Source: Cytophagales bacterium (GTDB lineage Bacteria; Bacteroidota; Bacteroidia; Cytophagales; Flammeovirgaceae). From it: DNA of 64,000 nucleotides. How positions within the stretch are numbered: the first letter of the stretch is position 1; each line of letters begins with the position of its first letter. Under the pieces are notes generated by a model. That model was given only the letters and a program-made list of their open reading frames with translations. It ran no database searches and was not told the origin of the DNA. Positions 18,888 to 28,254 of this stretch are shown one piece after another. Position numbers and translations under genes: made by a program. The stretch covers positions 372,001 to 436,000 of the forward strand of contig JANWWC010000001.1 of assembly GCA_025056215.1 (NCBI GenBank). The letters are read 5' to 3'.

Positions 18888-21512
18888 ATGAAGCATTTAC
18901 TAATCCTTTTGAGTCTGCTTTTCTCAACTTTTTTAGCATCGGCGCAAGAGTTGATAACAGTAGCGCAGGCCCGCACTGTTCCTTTGAACACAGTGGTTCG
19001 CTTGCGAGGGATTGCTTTAAACGGTACTTTTTTCGATAGAATTGACCGTTCTTATAATGCTTTTCGCTCTAGAGGCTTTTCAGACGGAACAGGAGCTATT
19101 CTGATAGACGATGATTTTACTATCAACAAAACTATTGTTCAAGAAGGAGAGTTTAAAGGATTTACTACAAGGCGCATAGTCCAATCTATTCATCGAGGAG
19201 ATAGTTTAGAAGTGATTGGAAAAATCACTGTGTTCCGAGGAATGTTGCAAGTTCAACCCGTAGCAGGTCGAGAAGCAGAATTTATTCGACCTATTCGCGA
19301 TGCTTCGGGCGCTAAAATCAATGTTTTGAAATCCTTAGTAGATGAACTTACAGCTAAATATCCTACTTGGAGAACTAGTACAAAAGCGTTCAATGACATG
19401 ATGAAAGAGTTCAACGAACGCAACCCTCGCAAACCGCCCAAATTGCGAAATTTAGATTTAGCTCCTGAGTTTGAGGCCTATGTCGTAGAAATAGATAGTG
19501 CTTTTTTCACAGCTACTTACGGCAGAAAACGCTTCATTGCTCCCGTAGGAACTCCGTCTGATTTGGACTCTACAGGAGATTATCGGATTGGACGCTCTAC
19601 AGGCTCTTGCACTCAATCGAATTGCGTACAAATGCGACTTCGAGATCAATCCCATGATCTTATACGCACCCCCACGCAAATCCCAAGTGGGCGCGTAGCT
19701 ATTCGCGGAATCATTCGCCGCGTAGATAATTTTTATTACATTTGTCCTATGTTTAAAGAAGATTTAGAAATTTCTCTTACATTCTTTCAAACAACTGTTA
19801 CCAACATTTCGCCCTACCGCATGGAAATCAACTGGGAAACATCCCAGCCTGCCGACGTAGTGGTTTCTTATAATCAATTAGGAAAAACTAATATTGTTAC
19901 TTTGCCTGTCATTAAAAACAACGACATTGTAGGAAAAGCTAATATCGAACACTTAGAAGCTGGTGCTCTATACGAATTTAATTTGATGGCTGTCAAAGAT
20001 CAAGACACTGCTTATACCACAGCGGTTTTTGCAACTGAATCCAATTCGAGCGGTCAAATAAAAGTAATGTTCAACCGTCCTGTAGAAGCAGCGCGCGCCT
20101 TCCCAGGAAATACAGCCATCTTTACTAATGCTATTGCTGATACTATCGCTGCCTACATTGATAGAGCCAATTTTACCGTAGATGTAGCTATCTACAACCT
20201 AAATACGTCTGATGCTGCTTGTACAGATGAAACATCACCTTGTGCCAATGGAATTCCACAAGCTGGTACCAGAACCACTCGCAACGGACTAGGCGCAACC
20301 GCTATAATAAATGCTCTAATGCGCGCTCACGATCGAGGCGTGAGAGTGAGGTATATCACTAATTTCGAGGCAAATACAGGAGCCTTTAATCAGATTGTCA
20401 ATGCCAATAAGTTTAAAGCGATAAGGCGACCTCAAGATGCTGAAAATGATGGAATTATGCATCATAAATTCATTGTAATTGATGCGGAATCTCGCCTAAA
20501 TTCGTGGGTAATCGGAGGATCTGGAAATTTTACACAATGCAATTTGAACGTAGATGCTAATAATTTTGTATTCATTCAAGACCAAGCTCTGGCACGCGCT
20601 TATACTGTAGAGTTTGAAGAAATGTGGGGAAGTCAGACCGAAATCCCTAATATTACTAATGCAAGATTTGGAGCAAGAAAATTGGCTAATACCCCTACTC
20701 AATACATTGTTGGAGGAAGAAAGGTAGAACTTTATTTTTCTCCCTCTGATGGAACACAAGACGCTATTATCAATAAAATTTATACTGTAAAAAATGACAT
20801 ACGCTTTATTGCTAATGTATTCACGCAATCTGTTTACTCAAATGCTCTGATTAGTGTAGCCCGTTCAGGTGGAAAAGGGTCTTATATCGTTAAAGGACTT
20901 ATTAACAACGATGCAGATGTAGATATAGGTGGCACTAACCAATTCACTTATTTGCGAGATACCTCGGACAAAGATCATGATGGATTTAAAAATTTGCTCG
21001 TTTTTCAGTCGAATAAAGCCTATGACTTGCATCATAAATATGTGATTATAGACGCTGATGTTCCTTCTGCTAATACTGCTGTCATCACAGGCTCTCATAA
21101 TTGGACAAATAGGGCTAACACTTTCAATGATGAAAATACGCTTATCATTTATGATGCAATGATAGCTAACCAATTTGCACAAGAGTTTGCCCGACGTTAT
21201 TATGAAACGTCTTGCCAGCAAGATGTTCCTCTGTTAAAACTTGAAAAAACTGAAGAACAAGATTCCACAAAAACTATGCGAGTTTTTCCAAATCCTGCTC
21301 AATATTATATTTATGTCGATTTCGATTTTGCTCCGTCTTTTGTTCAAATTTCTCTGATTGATATTTATGGGCATCCAATAAATGCAAACATAAAGCAACT
21401 CTCTGCCCAACAATACGCTATCTCGGTTGAAGAACTCCCTTATGGGACTTATCTGCTGCGTGCCGTTGCCGATAAAGAAGTATTTAACAATCGCATATTA
21501 GTAGTAAAATAA
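18888..21512 (+). CDS. Exported phospholipase-D-fold phosphodiesterase with OB-like and Fn3 domains and T9SS sorting domain
   Basis: An 874-residue protein. The ATG at 18888 is chosen because it begins a good signal peptide (MKHLLILLSLL ... ASA); an in-frame ATG 24 nt upstream would bury it. An OB-fold-like domain follows (about 20-280, ITVAQARTVPLNTVVRLRG), as in secreted nucleases of the YhcR type, then an Fn3-like domain (about 300-390). Two complete PLD catalytic motifs are present: H525-x-K527-x4-D532 and H715-x-K717-x4-D722, each followed by GSGN or GSHNW. A T9SS type A sorting domain ends it (VFPNPAQ ... LPYGTYLLR). The fold cleaves phosphodiesters through a covalent histidine intermediate. 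DNA or RNA is the likeliest substrate given the OB domain, but phospholipid cannot be excluded. It shares OB-like modules with the giant gene upstream. Confidence 0.85.
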   Translation: MKHLLILLSLLFSTFLASAQELITVAQARTVPLNTVVRLRGIALNGTFFDRIDRSYNAFRSRGFSDGTGAILIDDDFTINKTIVQEGEFKGFTTRRIVQSIHRGDSLEVIGKITVFRGMLQVQPVAGREAEFIRPIRDASGAKINVLKSLVDELTAKYPTWRTSTKAFNDMMKEFNERNPRKPPKLRNLDLAPEFEAYVVEIDSAFFTATYGRKRFIAPVGTPSDLDSTGDYRIGRSTGSCTQSNCVQMRLRDQSHDLIRTPTQIPSGRVAIRGIIRRVDNFYYICPMFKEDLEISLTFFQTTVTNISPYRMEINWETSQPADVVVSYNQLGKTNIVTLPVIKNNDIVGKANIEHLEAGALYEFNLMAVKDQDTAYTTAVFATESNSSGQIKVMFNRPVEAARAFPGNTAIFTNAIADTIAAYIDRANFTVDVAIYNLNTSDAACTDETSPCANGIPQAGTRTTRNGLGATAIINALMRAHDRGVRVRYITNFEANTGAFNQIVNANKFKAIRRPQDAENDGIMHHKFIVIDAESRLNSWVIGGSGNFTQCNLNVDANNFVFIQDQALARAYTVEFEEMWGSQTEIPNITNARFGARKLANTPTQYIVGGRKVELYFSPSDGTQDAIINKIYTVKNDIRFIANVFTQSVYSNALISVARSGGKGSYIVKGLINNDADVDIGGTNQFTYLRDTSDKDHDGFKNLLVFQSNKAYDLHHKYVIIDADVPSANTAVITGSHNWTNRANTFNDENTLIIYDAMIANQFAQEFARRYYETSCQQDVPLLKLEKTEEQDSTKTMRVFPNPAQYYIYVDFDFAPSFVQISLIDIYGHPINANIKQLSAQQYAISVEELPYGTYLLRAVADKEVFNNRILVVK

Positions 21513-21533
21513 TATTTAATCTTTGAAAGTCAG

Positions 21534-22049
21534 ATGAAGTACTTAAATCTAATTTTAACGGGAATTTTTATATCCGTCTTATGGAGCTGTGGTGGAAAGA
21601 ACGATGTACGCGTTCCTGCTCCGACAGCTACCCGGAAGCTTACTAATAATAGCTCTAAAACATGGGTGCTGAAAACAGATGAAAGCGGAAATGTAGACGT
21701 AACTAAGTCCAGCGTGATTATTAATGGTACAAAAGTAGACGATAGTGTTCGCGTTCTGAAAGATATGGCAATTACTTTTGCAGTTTCTCGTGAAGACGCA
21801 CCAGAAGGCACTTATAACATTCGAGCCTCTCAAGGTGTTTTTCGAACAAGTGCAGGAATTTGGCGTTTTGACGACCAAGCTAAGAGCATTATTTTGTTAG
21901 TAGATGAAAATATTCGCTTAGTAACTTCCCAATTTGACAATAACAACCTAAGATTTTCGTTTTCTACGCAAGGCTGCGTGCTAGGAATTAATTGCAGAGA
22001 AAACGTAGTTACTGCTAAAACCTATACTTTTGACATGAGACCTCTATAA
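21534..22049 (+). CDS. Small lipoprotein, possibly lipocalin-like
   Basis: A 171-residue predicted lipoprotein: the signal sequence ends in the lipobox LWSC with Cys19 as the lipidation site. The mature part is beta-rich with the pattern KTWVLKT ... GIWRFDDQAKSIIL, which resembles the lipocalin-like families common in Bacteroidota lipoproteins. No catalytic residues are evident. It starts 21 nt after the PLD-fold gene and is followed by a terminator, so it is probably the last gene of a three-gene exported-protein operon. Function is unknown. Confidence 0.75.
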   Translation: MKYLNLILTGIFISVLWSCGGKNDVRVPAPTATRKLTNNSSKTWVLKTDESGNVDVTKSSVIINGTKVDDSVRVLKDMAITFAVSREDAPEGTYNIRASQGVFRTSAGIWRFDDQAKSIILLVDENIRLVTSQFDNNNLRFSFSTQGCVLGINCRENVVTAKTYTFDMRPL

Positions 22050-22079
22050 CTGAATCTTGCTTAAATCAAAAAAATTATG

Positions 22080-22108
22080 AAAAGCATTGCTAACGGCGAT
22101 GCTTTTTT
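22080..22108. terminator. Terminator hairpin between convergent genes
   Basis: AAAAGCATTGC (22080-22090) pairs with GCGATGCTTTT (22096-22106), with one G-T pair and a 5-nt loop, followed by T residues. It ends at the stop codon of murI on the other strand and probably closes the 11.7-22 kb transcript. Confidence 0.75.
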
Positions 22109-22920
22109 CACTCCCATAAGCGATAAAAATTTAAATGAACTTTTCTTCCAAAGAAAATTTTAGTAGATGCTTCAAACGACTCTGTAAAGTCAGAAACGTA
22201 GAACTTTTTTCGGCTTCCGAGTGTGGTTTTTAATAGTCTATTTTCTGTCAAGTAATTTTTAAGAGCTTCTGCTACCTTATAGCTCCCATCGATTACTTCT
22301 ACTTTTCCTTTGTAAAATGCTTCAATTTCTTTTTTGATAAGTGGATAATGTGTGCAACCTAAGATAAGCGCTTCTATGCCTTTCAAAACAGGATTTGATA
22401 AATAAGCTTCTAACGCTGCCTTACTTACTGAATTGTTAAAAAAACCTTCTTCAATCATAGAAGCTAACAGTGGAGTAGCTAACGATTGAAGCGTTATAGT
22501 AGGATTAAGAAGCGATAACTTTTGTGGATACGCTCTCGAATTCACAGTAGCGCGAGTGCCTATCAAGCCAACTCGTTTGTAAGAATATTTTTGTGAAACG
22601 TATTCTACTACTGGATCAATTACATTAAGCACTTTAGCACGACTGGCTACATACTCTTTGGCTAACTCAAATCCTGCTGCTGATGCTGAATTACACGCTA
22701 TCAGAATCACCTTGCACTTTTTGCTCAATAGAAAATCACAAATCTTTACTGTATAGGCTTGAATAGCAGCTATTGACTTTTCACCATAAGGCAAATGAGC
22801 TGTATCGCCAAAATAAATCATGTTTTCATTAGGTAAAAGTTCGCTTACAGCATGAGCCACTGTAAGCCCTCCAATTCCACTATCAAAAATGCCTATTGGG
22901 TTCTTCGGAAGGTGATTCAT
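22108..22920 (-). CDS. murI: Glutamate racemase
   Basis: A 270-residue cofactor-independent racemase that makes D-glutamate for peptidoglycan. Motifs are complete: GIFDSGIGGLT with Asp13-Ser14, the first catalytic Cys76 in ACNSASA, and the second catalytic Cys189 with His191 in ILGCTHYPLI. The length is normal for the family. The gene is divergent from the glycosyltransferase gene (65 nt apart) and convergent with the lipoprotein gene, so it seems to be transcribed alone. Confidence 0.95.
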   Translation of the reverse strand: MNHLPKNPIGIFDSGIGGLTVAHAVSELLPNENMIYFGDTAHLPYGEKSIAAIQAYTVKICDFLLSKKCKVILIACNSASAAGFELAKEYVASRAKVLNVIDPVVEYVSQKYSYKRVGLIGTRATVNSRAYPQKLSLLNPTITLQSLATPLLASMIEEGFFNNSVSKAALEAYLSNPVLKGIEALILGCTHYPLIKKEIEAFYKGKVEVIDGSYKVAEALKNYLTENRLLKTTLGSRKKFYVSDFTESFEASTKIFFGRKVHLNFYRLWE

Positions 22921-22985
22921 TTGCTTTTCTAAAGAATGCGTTGATAATTTAGGCGCTAAGCACGTAAAATCTTTTTTACTTTCCT

Positions 22986-24434
22986 ATGATTTCACTTAAC
23001 TATTTCCAAAAATGCTTACTAATAGAAATAGTAGTATTTTTGGGGGCTTGCGGTTTGCGATTGTGGAAATTAGAAAATATAGGCCTTCCTGATTACGACG
23101 CTTGTAAAAATTGGATGATTCTCAAAGAAATGACAAATGCAAACTTTGAGCATATTTTTCACCATGCAAGTCCAAGCTTTTATTTTTTTTTCTTTCCTTT
23201 TGCACTTATAAGCACTAATTATTTATGGTTAGAGTATGTCAACATCTTTTTTCAAGTACTTGGTTTACGCCTGCTTCAGAATGTCGTATTGCCCTATTCT
23301 AGTTATCGCAACAACATTGTTTTTTTACTAGCAGGCTCTTCTTGCTTTTTAGTATACTCTTCAAGAAGTATCGCGATTGAAAGTTTGAGCTTATTAATTT
23401 TTGCTCTTTGGTTAGATGCGTTTTTAAAAAACAAAAATCTTCGAATAATTTTTTATTTCGGATTACTATTTACAATTAACTATAAAACATTACTTCTTAT
23501 TCCGATTATTGCTTTTTTTCGTCATAATCGACAAGATTTAAAATTTTGGTTTTGGCTGTTTACAGCACTTTTTGCGGTGATTGTGGGATATTCTTTACTA
23601 GGTTGGATACTGAAAGTTTCTCCTTTAAATTATTTAAAAGCATTGTACATCACGGTAATTGTAAAAAATGTGAATCCTTATCAGCATATCTACCACTTTC
23701 AAACTGATATACTGTACTATTTAAAATATTTGTATCATTTTGAGCCGCTTTTGTTGTCAGTATTTTTGTTGTATTCGCTTAAAAAATTAATAGGCAGATT
23801 TTCAATCAATCTCGATAGTTTTCAAGAGCGAGATTCTCAGCTCTTCACTATATGTGCACTGCTTTTTATAGGAATGTCAGTATTACAAAAAGCTCCGCGT
23901 GGCTTATTATGGTTTTATCCTATTGCAGGTTTTCTCGGATTTGACTATTTGTGTAAGCTCATCGCTTCTATATCTAAATGGATTTTAATTGTTTGTGTGT
24001 TTGTTCTCGGAACTATTCAAACCAAAATGATTCATCGCCACATTTGGCAATACGCGAATAAGACTCATTACTCTGAGATCGCTAAGCACCTTCCTACTAC
24101 TCATCCTGTGCGATTAGCCACTACATCAAGTTTGCAAATAGCTCCTTTTCTATCTCAAAACGTAACAATTATTCCATGCCACAGCCTTACTTGTATAGAC
24201 TCGTCAAAAGCGGATTATATCTTACAAGATGAGTTTTACAAAGTTTTAAGGTATAATTTTTACGATAGTCTTGCGGCTTTTTCTAATCAAAATCCTATTA
24301 TTTGTGTACCTGAAAAGACGCTAGAGCAACCTCTTTTGTATTTAGAACACAGCGAATTTAGCGGAATGAATTACTCACAAACCTTGGCCTTATTTCCTAA
24401 AGCAACTCCAAAAGTTTGCCTTTATAAAAAATAG
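22986..24434 (+). CDS. GT-C family membrane glycosyltransferase
   Basis: A 482-residue polytopic membrane protein with roughly ten hydrophobic helices. The first periplasmic loop holds an acidic motif (GLPDYDACKNW) of the kind that carries the catalytic Asp in GT-C enzymes such as ArnT and PMT-like transferases. The loop after it (HHASPSFYFFFFPF) also fits the family. These enzymes move a sugar from a polyprenyl-phosphate donor to an acceptor outside the membrane. Acceptor and donor cannot be read from the sequence. It stands alone between murI and a convergent lipoprotein gene. Confidence 0.65.
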   Translation: MISLNYFQKCLLIEIVVFLGACGLRLWKLENIGLPDYDACKNWMILKEMTNANFEHIFHHASPSFYFFFFPFALISTNYLWLEYVNIFFQVLGLRLLQNVVLPYSSYRNNIVFLLAGSSCFLVYSSRSIAIESLSLLIFALWLDAFLKNKNLRIIFYFGLLFTINYKTLLLIPIIAFFRHNRQDLKFWFWLFTALFAVIVGYSLLGWILKVSPLNYLKALYITVIVKNVNPYQHIYHFQTDILYYLKYLYHFEPLLLSVFLLYSLKKLIGRFSINLDSFQERDSQLFTICALLFIGMSVLQKAPRGLLWFYPIAGFLGFDYLCKLIASISKWILIVCVFVLGTIQTKMIHRHIWQYANKTHYSEIAKHLPTTHPVRLATTSSLQIAPFLSQNVTIIPCHSLTCIDSSKADYILQDEFYKVLRYNFYDSLAAFSNQNPIICVPEKTLEQPLLYLEHSEFSGMNYSQTLALFPKATPKVCLYKK

Positions 24435-24472
24435 TTCAAATCTCGACCCCGCTTTTAATGAAAAAGAAAAAA

Positions 24473-24502
24473 CCTATAAAGCCTTTTAGAAGACTTTATA
24501 GG
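24473..24502. terminator. Bidirectional terminator
   Basis: A perfect 9-bp stem, CCTATAAAG (24473-24481) with CTTTATAGG (24494-24502), flanked by an A run on the left and a T run on the right. It can end transcripts from both convergent genes. Confidence 0.85.
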
Positions 24503-24510
24503 CAAATTTT

Positions 24511-25434
24511 TTATTGATTGTTGTTAATCACCAATTCATAAGCTGCCACCGTATTTTTAAAGAATGTAGGAACAAGCAATAATTTGTTGGTCGTAATATA
24601 TTCTATATCTGCAGCATTAATTTTTGCTTCTTTAGTATCCAAAAGCTTTGTTAAACTTCCCTTTTCGAAGAAGTATACTTCTCCATTCCACCCAGAAACT
24701 AAATAAACATCTCTTTCTATATCTGCTATACCATCTCCTGTTTCAATGCCATCCGCCAAGATACTTACCTTTTTAGTAGATAAATCCACTGCTTTGAGTT
24801 TAGCATCCCCAAACGTAGCAAACACAATCCTGTCTACTTCAAAATGCAAGCCATTCACTTTTCCTAAAGTAGTATCTGAAAGAAACTCCTCTACTTTTCC
24901 ATTCTTAAAAGTATGAATTTTGTTGTTTTCCATATCAGAGAAATAGACTACTTTTCCGTTTGCATCTACTGTAATATCGTTGAGAAACTTCGCTCCTTTT
25001 ACAGGATATTTTTTTAAAACTTTAGCTTTTTGAATATCAATTTCTACTAGCTCATCGATGTCAGTTACGTAGAGTTTTCCATCGAGAATTCCCATTCCTT
25101 TGGGAGCGTTCAAACCTTTTACCCAATAAAGGTTTTCAATAGAGCCATCTGTTTTCAAACGTGAAATAAATCCTTTTTTGTTTTTTTCGAGAGGCGCTCC
25201 ATTGATATTAGAAACATACAACAAAGCAGATGCTTCATCGTATAATACAGATTCGCACGTAGTAAGTACTGTATCTGTTTCCCACTTTTTGATAAGCTCA
25301 GCGCGCGGCTTAGAAGGTGTTATCTTTGCAGAATCAGTTGCGGTGGTTGTAGTGTTCTCTTGTTGCTGAGAAGAAGAGCATGCGTATAATAATAAAGTTC
25401 CTAATAAAAGTGCAGCAACATTTTGTAGTTTCAT
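24511..25434 (-). CDS. SMP-30/gluconolactonase-like beta-propeller lipoprotein
   Basis: A 307-residue lipoprotein: the signal sequence ends at LYAC with Cys19, followed by a Ser/Gln/Thr-rich linker. The remainder is a six-bladed propeller of the SMP-30/NHL type, with blade patterns such as LYVSNINGAP, GKLYVTDIDELVEID and VVYFSDMENNKIHTF. SMP-30 members are metal-dependent lactonases; many bacterial lipoprotein versions have no known substrate. The gene is divergent from uvrB with an 82-nt shared upstream region. Confidence 0.7.
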   Translation of the reverse strand: MKLQNVAALLLGTLLLYACSSSQQQENTTTTATDSAKITPSKPRAELIKKWETDTVLTTCESVLYDEASALLYVSNINGAPLEKNKKGFISRLKTDGSIENLYWVKGLNAPKGMGILDGKLYVTDIDELVEIDIQKAKVLKKYPVKGAKFLNDITVDANGKVVYFSDMENNKIHTFKNGKVEEFLSDTTLGKVNGLHFEVDRIVFATFGDAKLKAVDLSTKKVSILADGIETGDGIADIERDVYLVSGWNGEVYFFEKGSLTKLLDTKEAKINAADIEYITTNKLLLVPTFFKNTVAAYELVINNNQ

Positions 25435-25516
25435 AGGTCATAAATGTTTTAATGTGAATGTGCGAAATTAATTGAAGAAAAATTATCTTATCTTTACAAA
25501 AATAAAAATTCTTTTT

Positions 25517-27544
25517 ATGCCATTCAAACTTGTATCTCCTTACCAGCCTACTGGAGACCAACCACAAGCCATCGAAAAACTTGTACAAGGCATCGAACAG
25601 GGAGAACGCGCCCAAGTGTTATTAGGAGCAACGGGCTCAGGAAAAACTTTTACAATAGCAAACGTCATTGAACGATTGCAACGCCCTACTTTAGTATTAA
25701 GCCATAATAAAACGCTTGCCGCACAATTATTTGGAGAATTCCGCCAGTTTTTTCCAGAAAATGCTGTAGAATACTTTATAAGTTATTATGACTATTATCA
25801 GCCTGAAGCTTATATTCCCACTTCTAACACTTACATTGAAAAGGATTTATCGATTAATGAGGAAATTGAAAAACTTCGACTTTCTGCTACATCAGCTTTG
25901 CTCTCGGGAAGGCGCGATGTGATTGTAGTCGCTTCGGTTTCTTGCATTTATGGAATTGGGAATCCAGAAGAATTTAATAAAAATGTAATACGCATCAAAA
26001 AAGGACAACGCATTTCTCGCAACGCTTTACTATATTCTTTTGTAGAAATTCTTTACAACCGCACAACTGCTGACTTTAAGCGCGGCAATTTTAGAGTAAA
26101 AGGAGATACAGTCGATATATTTCCTGCTTATGCCGATTTTGCTTATCGCATCATCTTTTGGGGCGATGATATAGAAAACATTCAGCGCATAGACCCAGAA
26201 ACAGGCAAAAAAATTTGCGAAGAAGAAGCTATTTCGATTTTTCCAGCAAACTTATTTGTTACAGGGAAAGACGTTTTGCAACAAGCTATTTGCGAAATTC
26301 AAGATGAACTCATGGAGCGCGTCAAATTTTTCGAGCGCGAACAACGATTCTTAGAAGCCAAAAGAATCTTAGAAAGAACAGAATTTGATTTAGAAATGAT
26401 ACGAGAAATTGGGTATTGCTCAGGAATTGAAAACTATTCTCGATTTTTTGACAGGCGCCAACCCGGACAACGTCCCTTTTGTTTGTTAGATTATTTTCCG
26501 AAAGATTATTTAATGGTAATAGATGAAAGTCATGTAACTGTTCCGCAAATACGCGCTATGTGGGGAGGTGACCGCGCACGAAAAGTAACCTTAGTAGATT
26601 ACGGCTTCCGACTGCCTTCTGCATTAGACAATCGACCCCTTACTTTCAACGAATTCGAACAACTTCAAGGACAAACTATTTACGTTTCCGCTACACCTGG
26701 CGATTATGAACTTATCGCTTCAGGAGGAGTAGTAGTAGAGCAAATCATTCGTCCTACAGGGCTCTTAGACCCCGAAATTTTTGTACGTCCTTCTAAAAAT
26801 CAAATCGATGATTTACTCGATGAAATCGATAATACAGTCAGAAATGGAGACCGAGTGTTAGTCACTACCCTTACAAAGCGAATGGCAGAAGAACTTTCAG
26901 AGTATTTAGAAAAAGTGGGCGTCCGCACGCGGTATATTCATTCTGAAATCAAAGCATTAGAGCGCGTAGAAATCTTAAGAGAACTTCGTTTAGGAATGTT
27001 TGACGTTTTAGTGGGTGTCAACCTTCTTCGAGAAGGATTAGACTTGCCAGAAGTTTCCTTAGTAGCGATTATGGATGCTGACAAAGAAGGATTTTTACGC
27101 AATCAACGTTCTCTAATTCAAACTATAGGGCGCGCAGCGCGCAACAATCGCGGTAAAGTAATTCTTTACGCTGACACAATTACCGAATCTATGCGACAAG
27201 CTATCGATGAAACTCGCCGACGTCGAAAAATCCAAGAAGAATACAACCGAAAACATAACATTGTTCCGCAAACTGTCAGAAAATCCAAACAGGCCATTCT
27301 ACAACAAACAGAAGTAGCTGATAAGCTTCATTCTTCCAAATCTTATTATATAGAACCAGAAGAGATTAACATAAAAGCAGACCCTGTCATTGCTAAAATG
27401 AATAACACTGATTTAGAAAAACAGATTCAAAAAACTCTCAAACTCATGGAGAAAGCTGCAAGAGACATGAATTTTAAAGAAGCAGCTCGTTTACGCGACG
27501 AAATGTTAGCTCTTCAAAAACTCAAGGAAGAAAAAACCGCTTAG
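25517..27544 (+). CDS. uvrB: Excinuclease ABC subunit B
   Basis: A 675-residue UvrB, the damage-verification helicase of nucleotide-excision repair, which is loaded by UvrA and recruits UvrC. It shows LGATGSGKT (Walker A, Lys43), the damage-probing hairpin SYYDYYQPEAYIP, helicase motifs VDYGFRLPSALDNRPL and QTIGRAARN, and a C-terminal UVR domain (MNFKEAARLRDEM) that binds UvrC. The ATG at 25517 is chosen because MPFKLVSPYQPTGDQ is the usual UvrB beginning; an upstream in-frame TTG would add 15 residues without family support. A small exported-protein gene starts 1 nt after the stop. Confidence 0.96.
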   Translation: MPFKLVSPYQPTGDQPQAIEKLVQGIEQGERAQVLLGATGSGKTFTIANVIERLQRPTLVLSHNKTLAAQLFGEFRQFFPENAVEYFISYYDYYQPEAYIPTSNTYIEKDLSINEEIEKLRLSATSALLSGRRDVIVVASVSCIYGIGNPEEFNKNVIRIKKGQRISRNALLYSFVEILYNRTTADFKRGNFRVKGDTVDIFPAYADFAYRIIFWGDDIENIQRIDPETGKKICEEEAISIFPANLFVTGKDVLQQAICEIQDELMERVKFFEREQRFLEAKRILERTEFDLEMIREIGYCSGIENYSRFFDRRQPGQRPFCLLDYFPKDYLMVIDESHVTVPQIRAMWGGDRARKVTLVDYGFRLPSALDNRPLTFNEFEQLQGQTIYVSATPGDYELIASGGVVVEQIIRPTGLLDPEIFVRPSKNQIDDLLDEIDNTVRNGDRVLVTTLTKRMAEELSEYLEKVGVRTRYIHSEIKALERVEILRELRLGMFDVLVGVNLLREGLDLPEVSLVAIMDADKEGFLRNQRSLIQTIGRAARNNRGKVILYADTITESMRQAIDETRRRRKIQEEYNRKHNIVPQTVRKSKQAILQQTEVADKLHSSKSYYIEPEEINIKADPVIAKMNNTDLEKQIQKTLKLMEKAARDMNFKEAARLRDEMLALQKLKEEKTA

Positions 27545-27545
27545 T

Positions 27546-28175
27546 ATGAATATGAAAAGAACCATTTTACAACAATCTTTCTTAGTAATAAGTTTTTTTT
27601 CGTTATATGCTCAAGAATTTTCCATGACAAAATGGCATTCCGAAGGTATTATAGATTTAATTTCAGGAGAAACACTTTATGGAACTTTAAAATACGACTT
27701 AGAAAACAACCAACTGTTTTTAGTAAATGACAGTTTAAACAAAACTTTTAGTCCTCGAAATGCTACTGCTTTTCAGTTTAGAGACGCTATTACAGGCAAA
27801 ACAAGGTTCTTTTTTTCATTAGAGTTCAAAAATTCTAACGGACAAATAGAAAAAATGTTTTTTGAATTGCTCTTTGATGGAAAAGCACTTTCTCTTCTTT
27901 CCCGAGAACGTATTTTAGAGCGCATAGAAGTGATTAATAATCCTTTTTTTCCTGCAACAAGAAGCTACCGAGTTTACTTTTTGCAGTACGATTTTTATGT
28001 TATGAATCAATATGCTGAAATTTTTTATTGTGGAAATTTACTAAACGACCTTTTAAAGGTTCTCCCTAAGCAAAAACAAGAAATCAAAAACTATATCAAA
28101 CATTATAAACTTAACACTACCGTTCCCGAGGATATGATAAAAATAGTACAATATTACAATCAATTAGAACACTGA
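27546..28175 (+). CDS. Exported protein of unknown function
   Basis: A 209-residue protein with a signal peptide (cleavage near SLYAQ). The mature part is beta-rich (GIIDLISGETLYGTLKYDLENN), suggesting a small beta-sandwich or barrel, and then becomes lysine-rich and helical. I recognise no family. It begins 1 nt after the uvrB stop, so it must be co-transcribed with uvrB, though a role in repair is unlikely for an exported protein. Either of two Met codons (27546 or 27552) could start it. Confidence 0.65.
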   Translation: MNMKRTILQQSFLVISFFSLYAQEFSMTKWHSEGIIDLISGETLYGTLKYDLENNQLFLVNDSLNKTFSPRNATAFQFRDAITGKTRFFFSLEFKNSNGQIEKMFFELLFDGKALSLLSRERILERIEVINNPFFPATRSYRVYFLQYDFYVMNQYAEIFYCGNLLNDLLKVLPKQKQEIKNYIKHYKLNTTVPEDMIKIVQYYNQLEH

Positions 28176-28254
28176 AATGTTAAACTTTTTTATTTTTTTG
28201 AAGTTTTTCTATTAGGAAGTAATTATTTTTGAAACGCTATAGGTTATCAATGTT

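Noticed and set aside
28182-28215. T-rich weak inverted repeat after the exported gene downstream of uvrB
   Set aside because: Only six A/T-rich pairs with a long loop; too weak to call a terminator.
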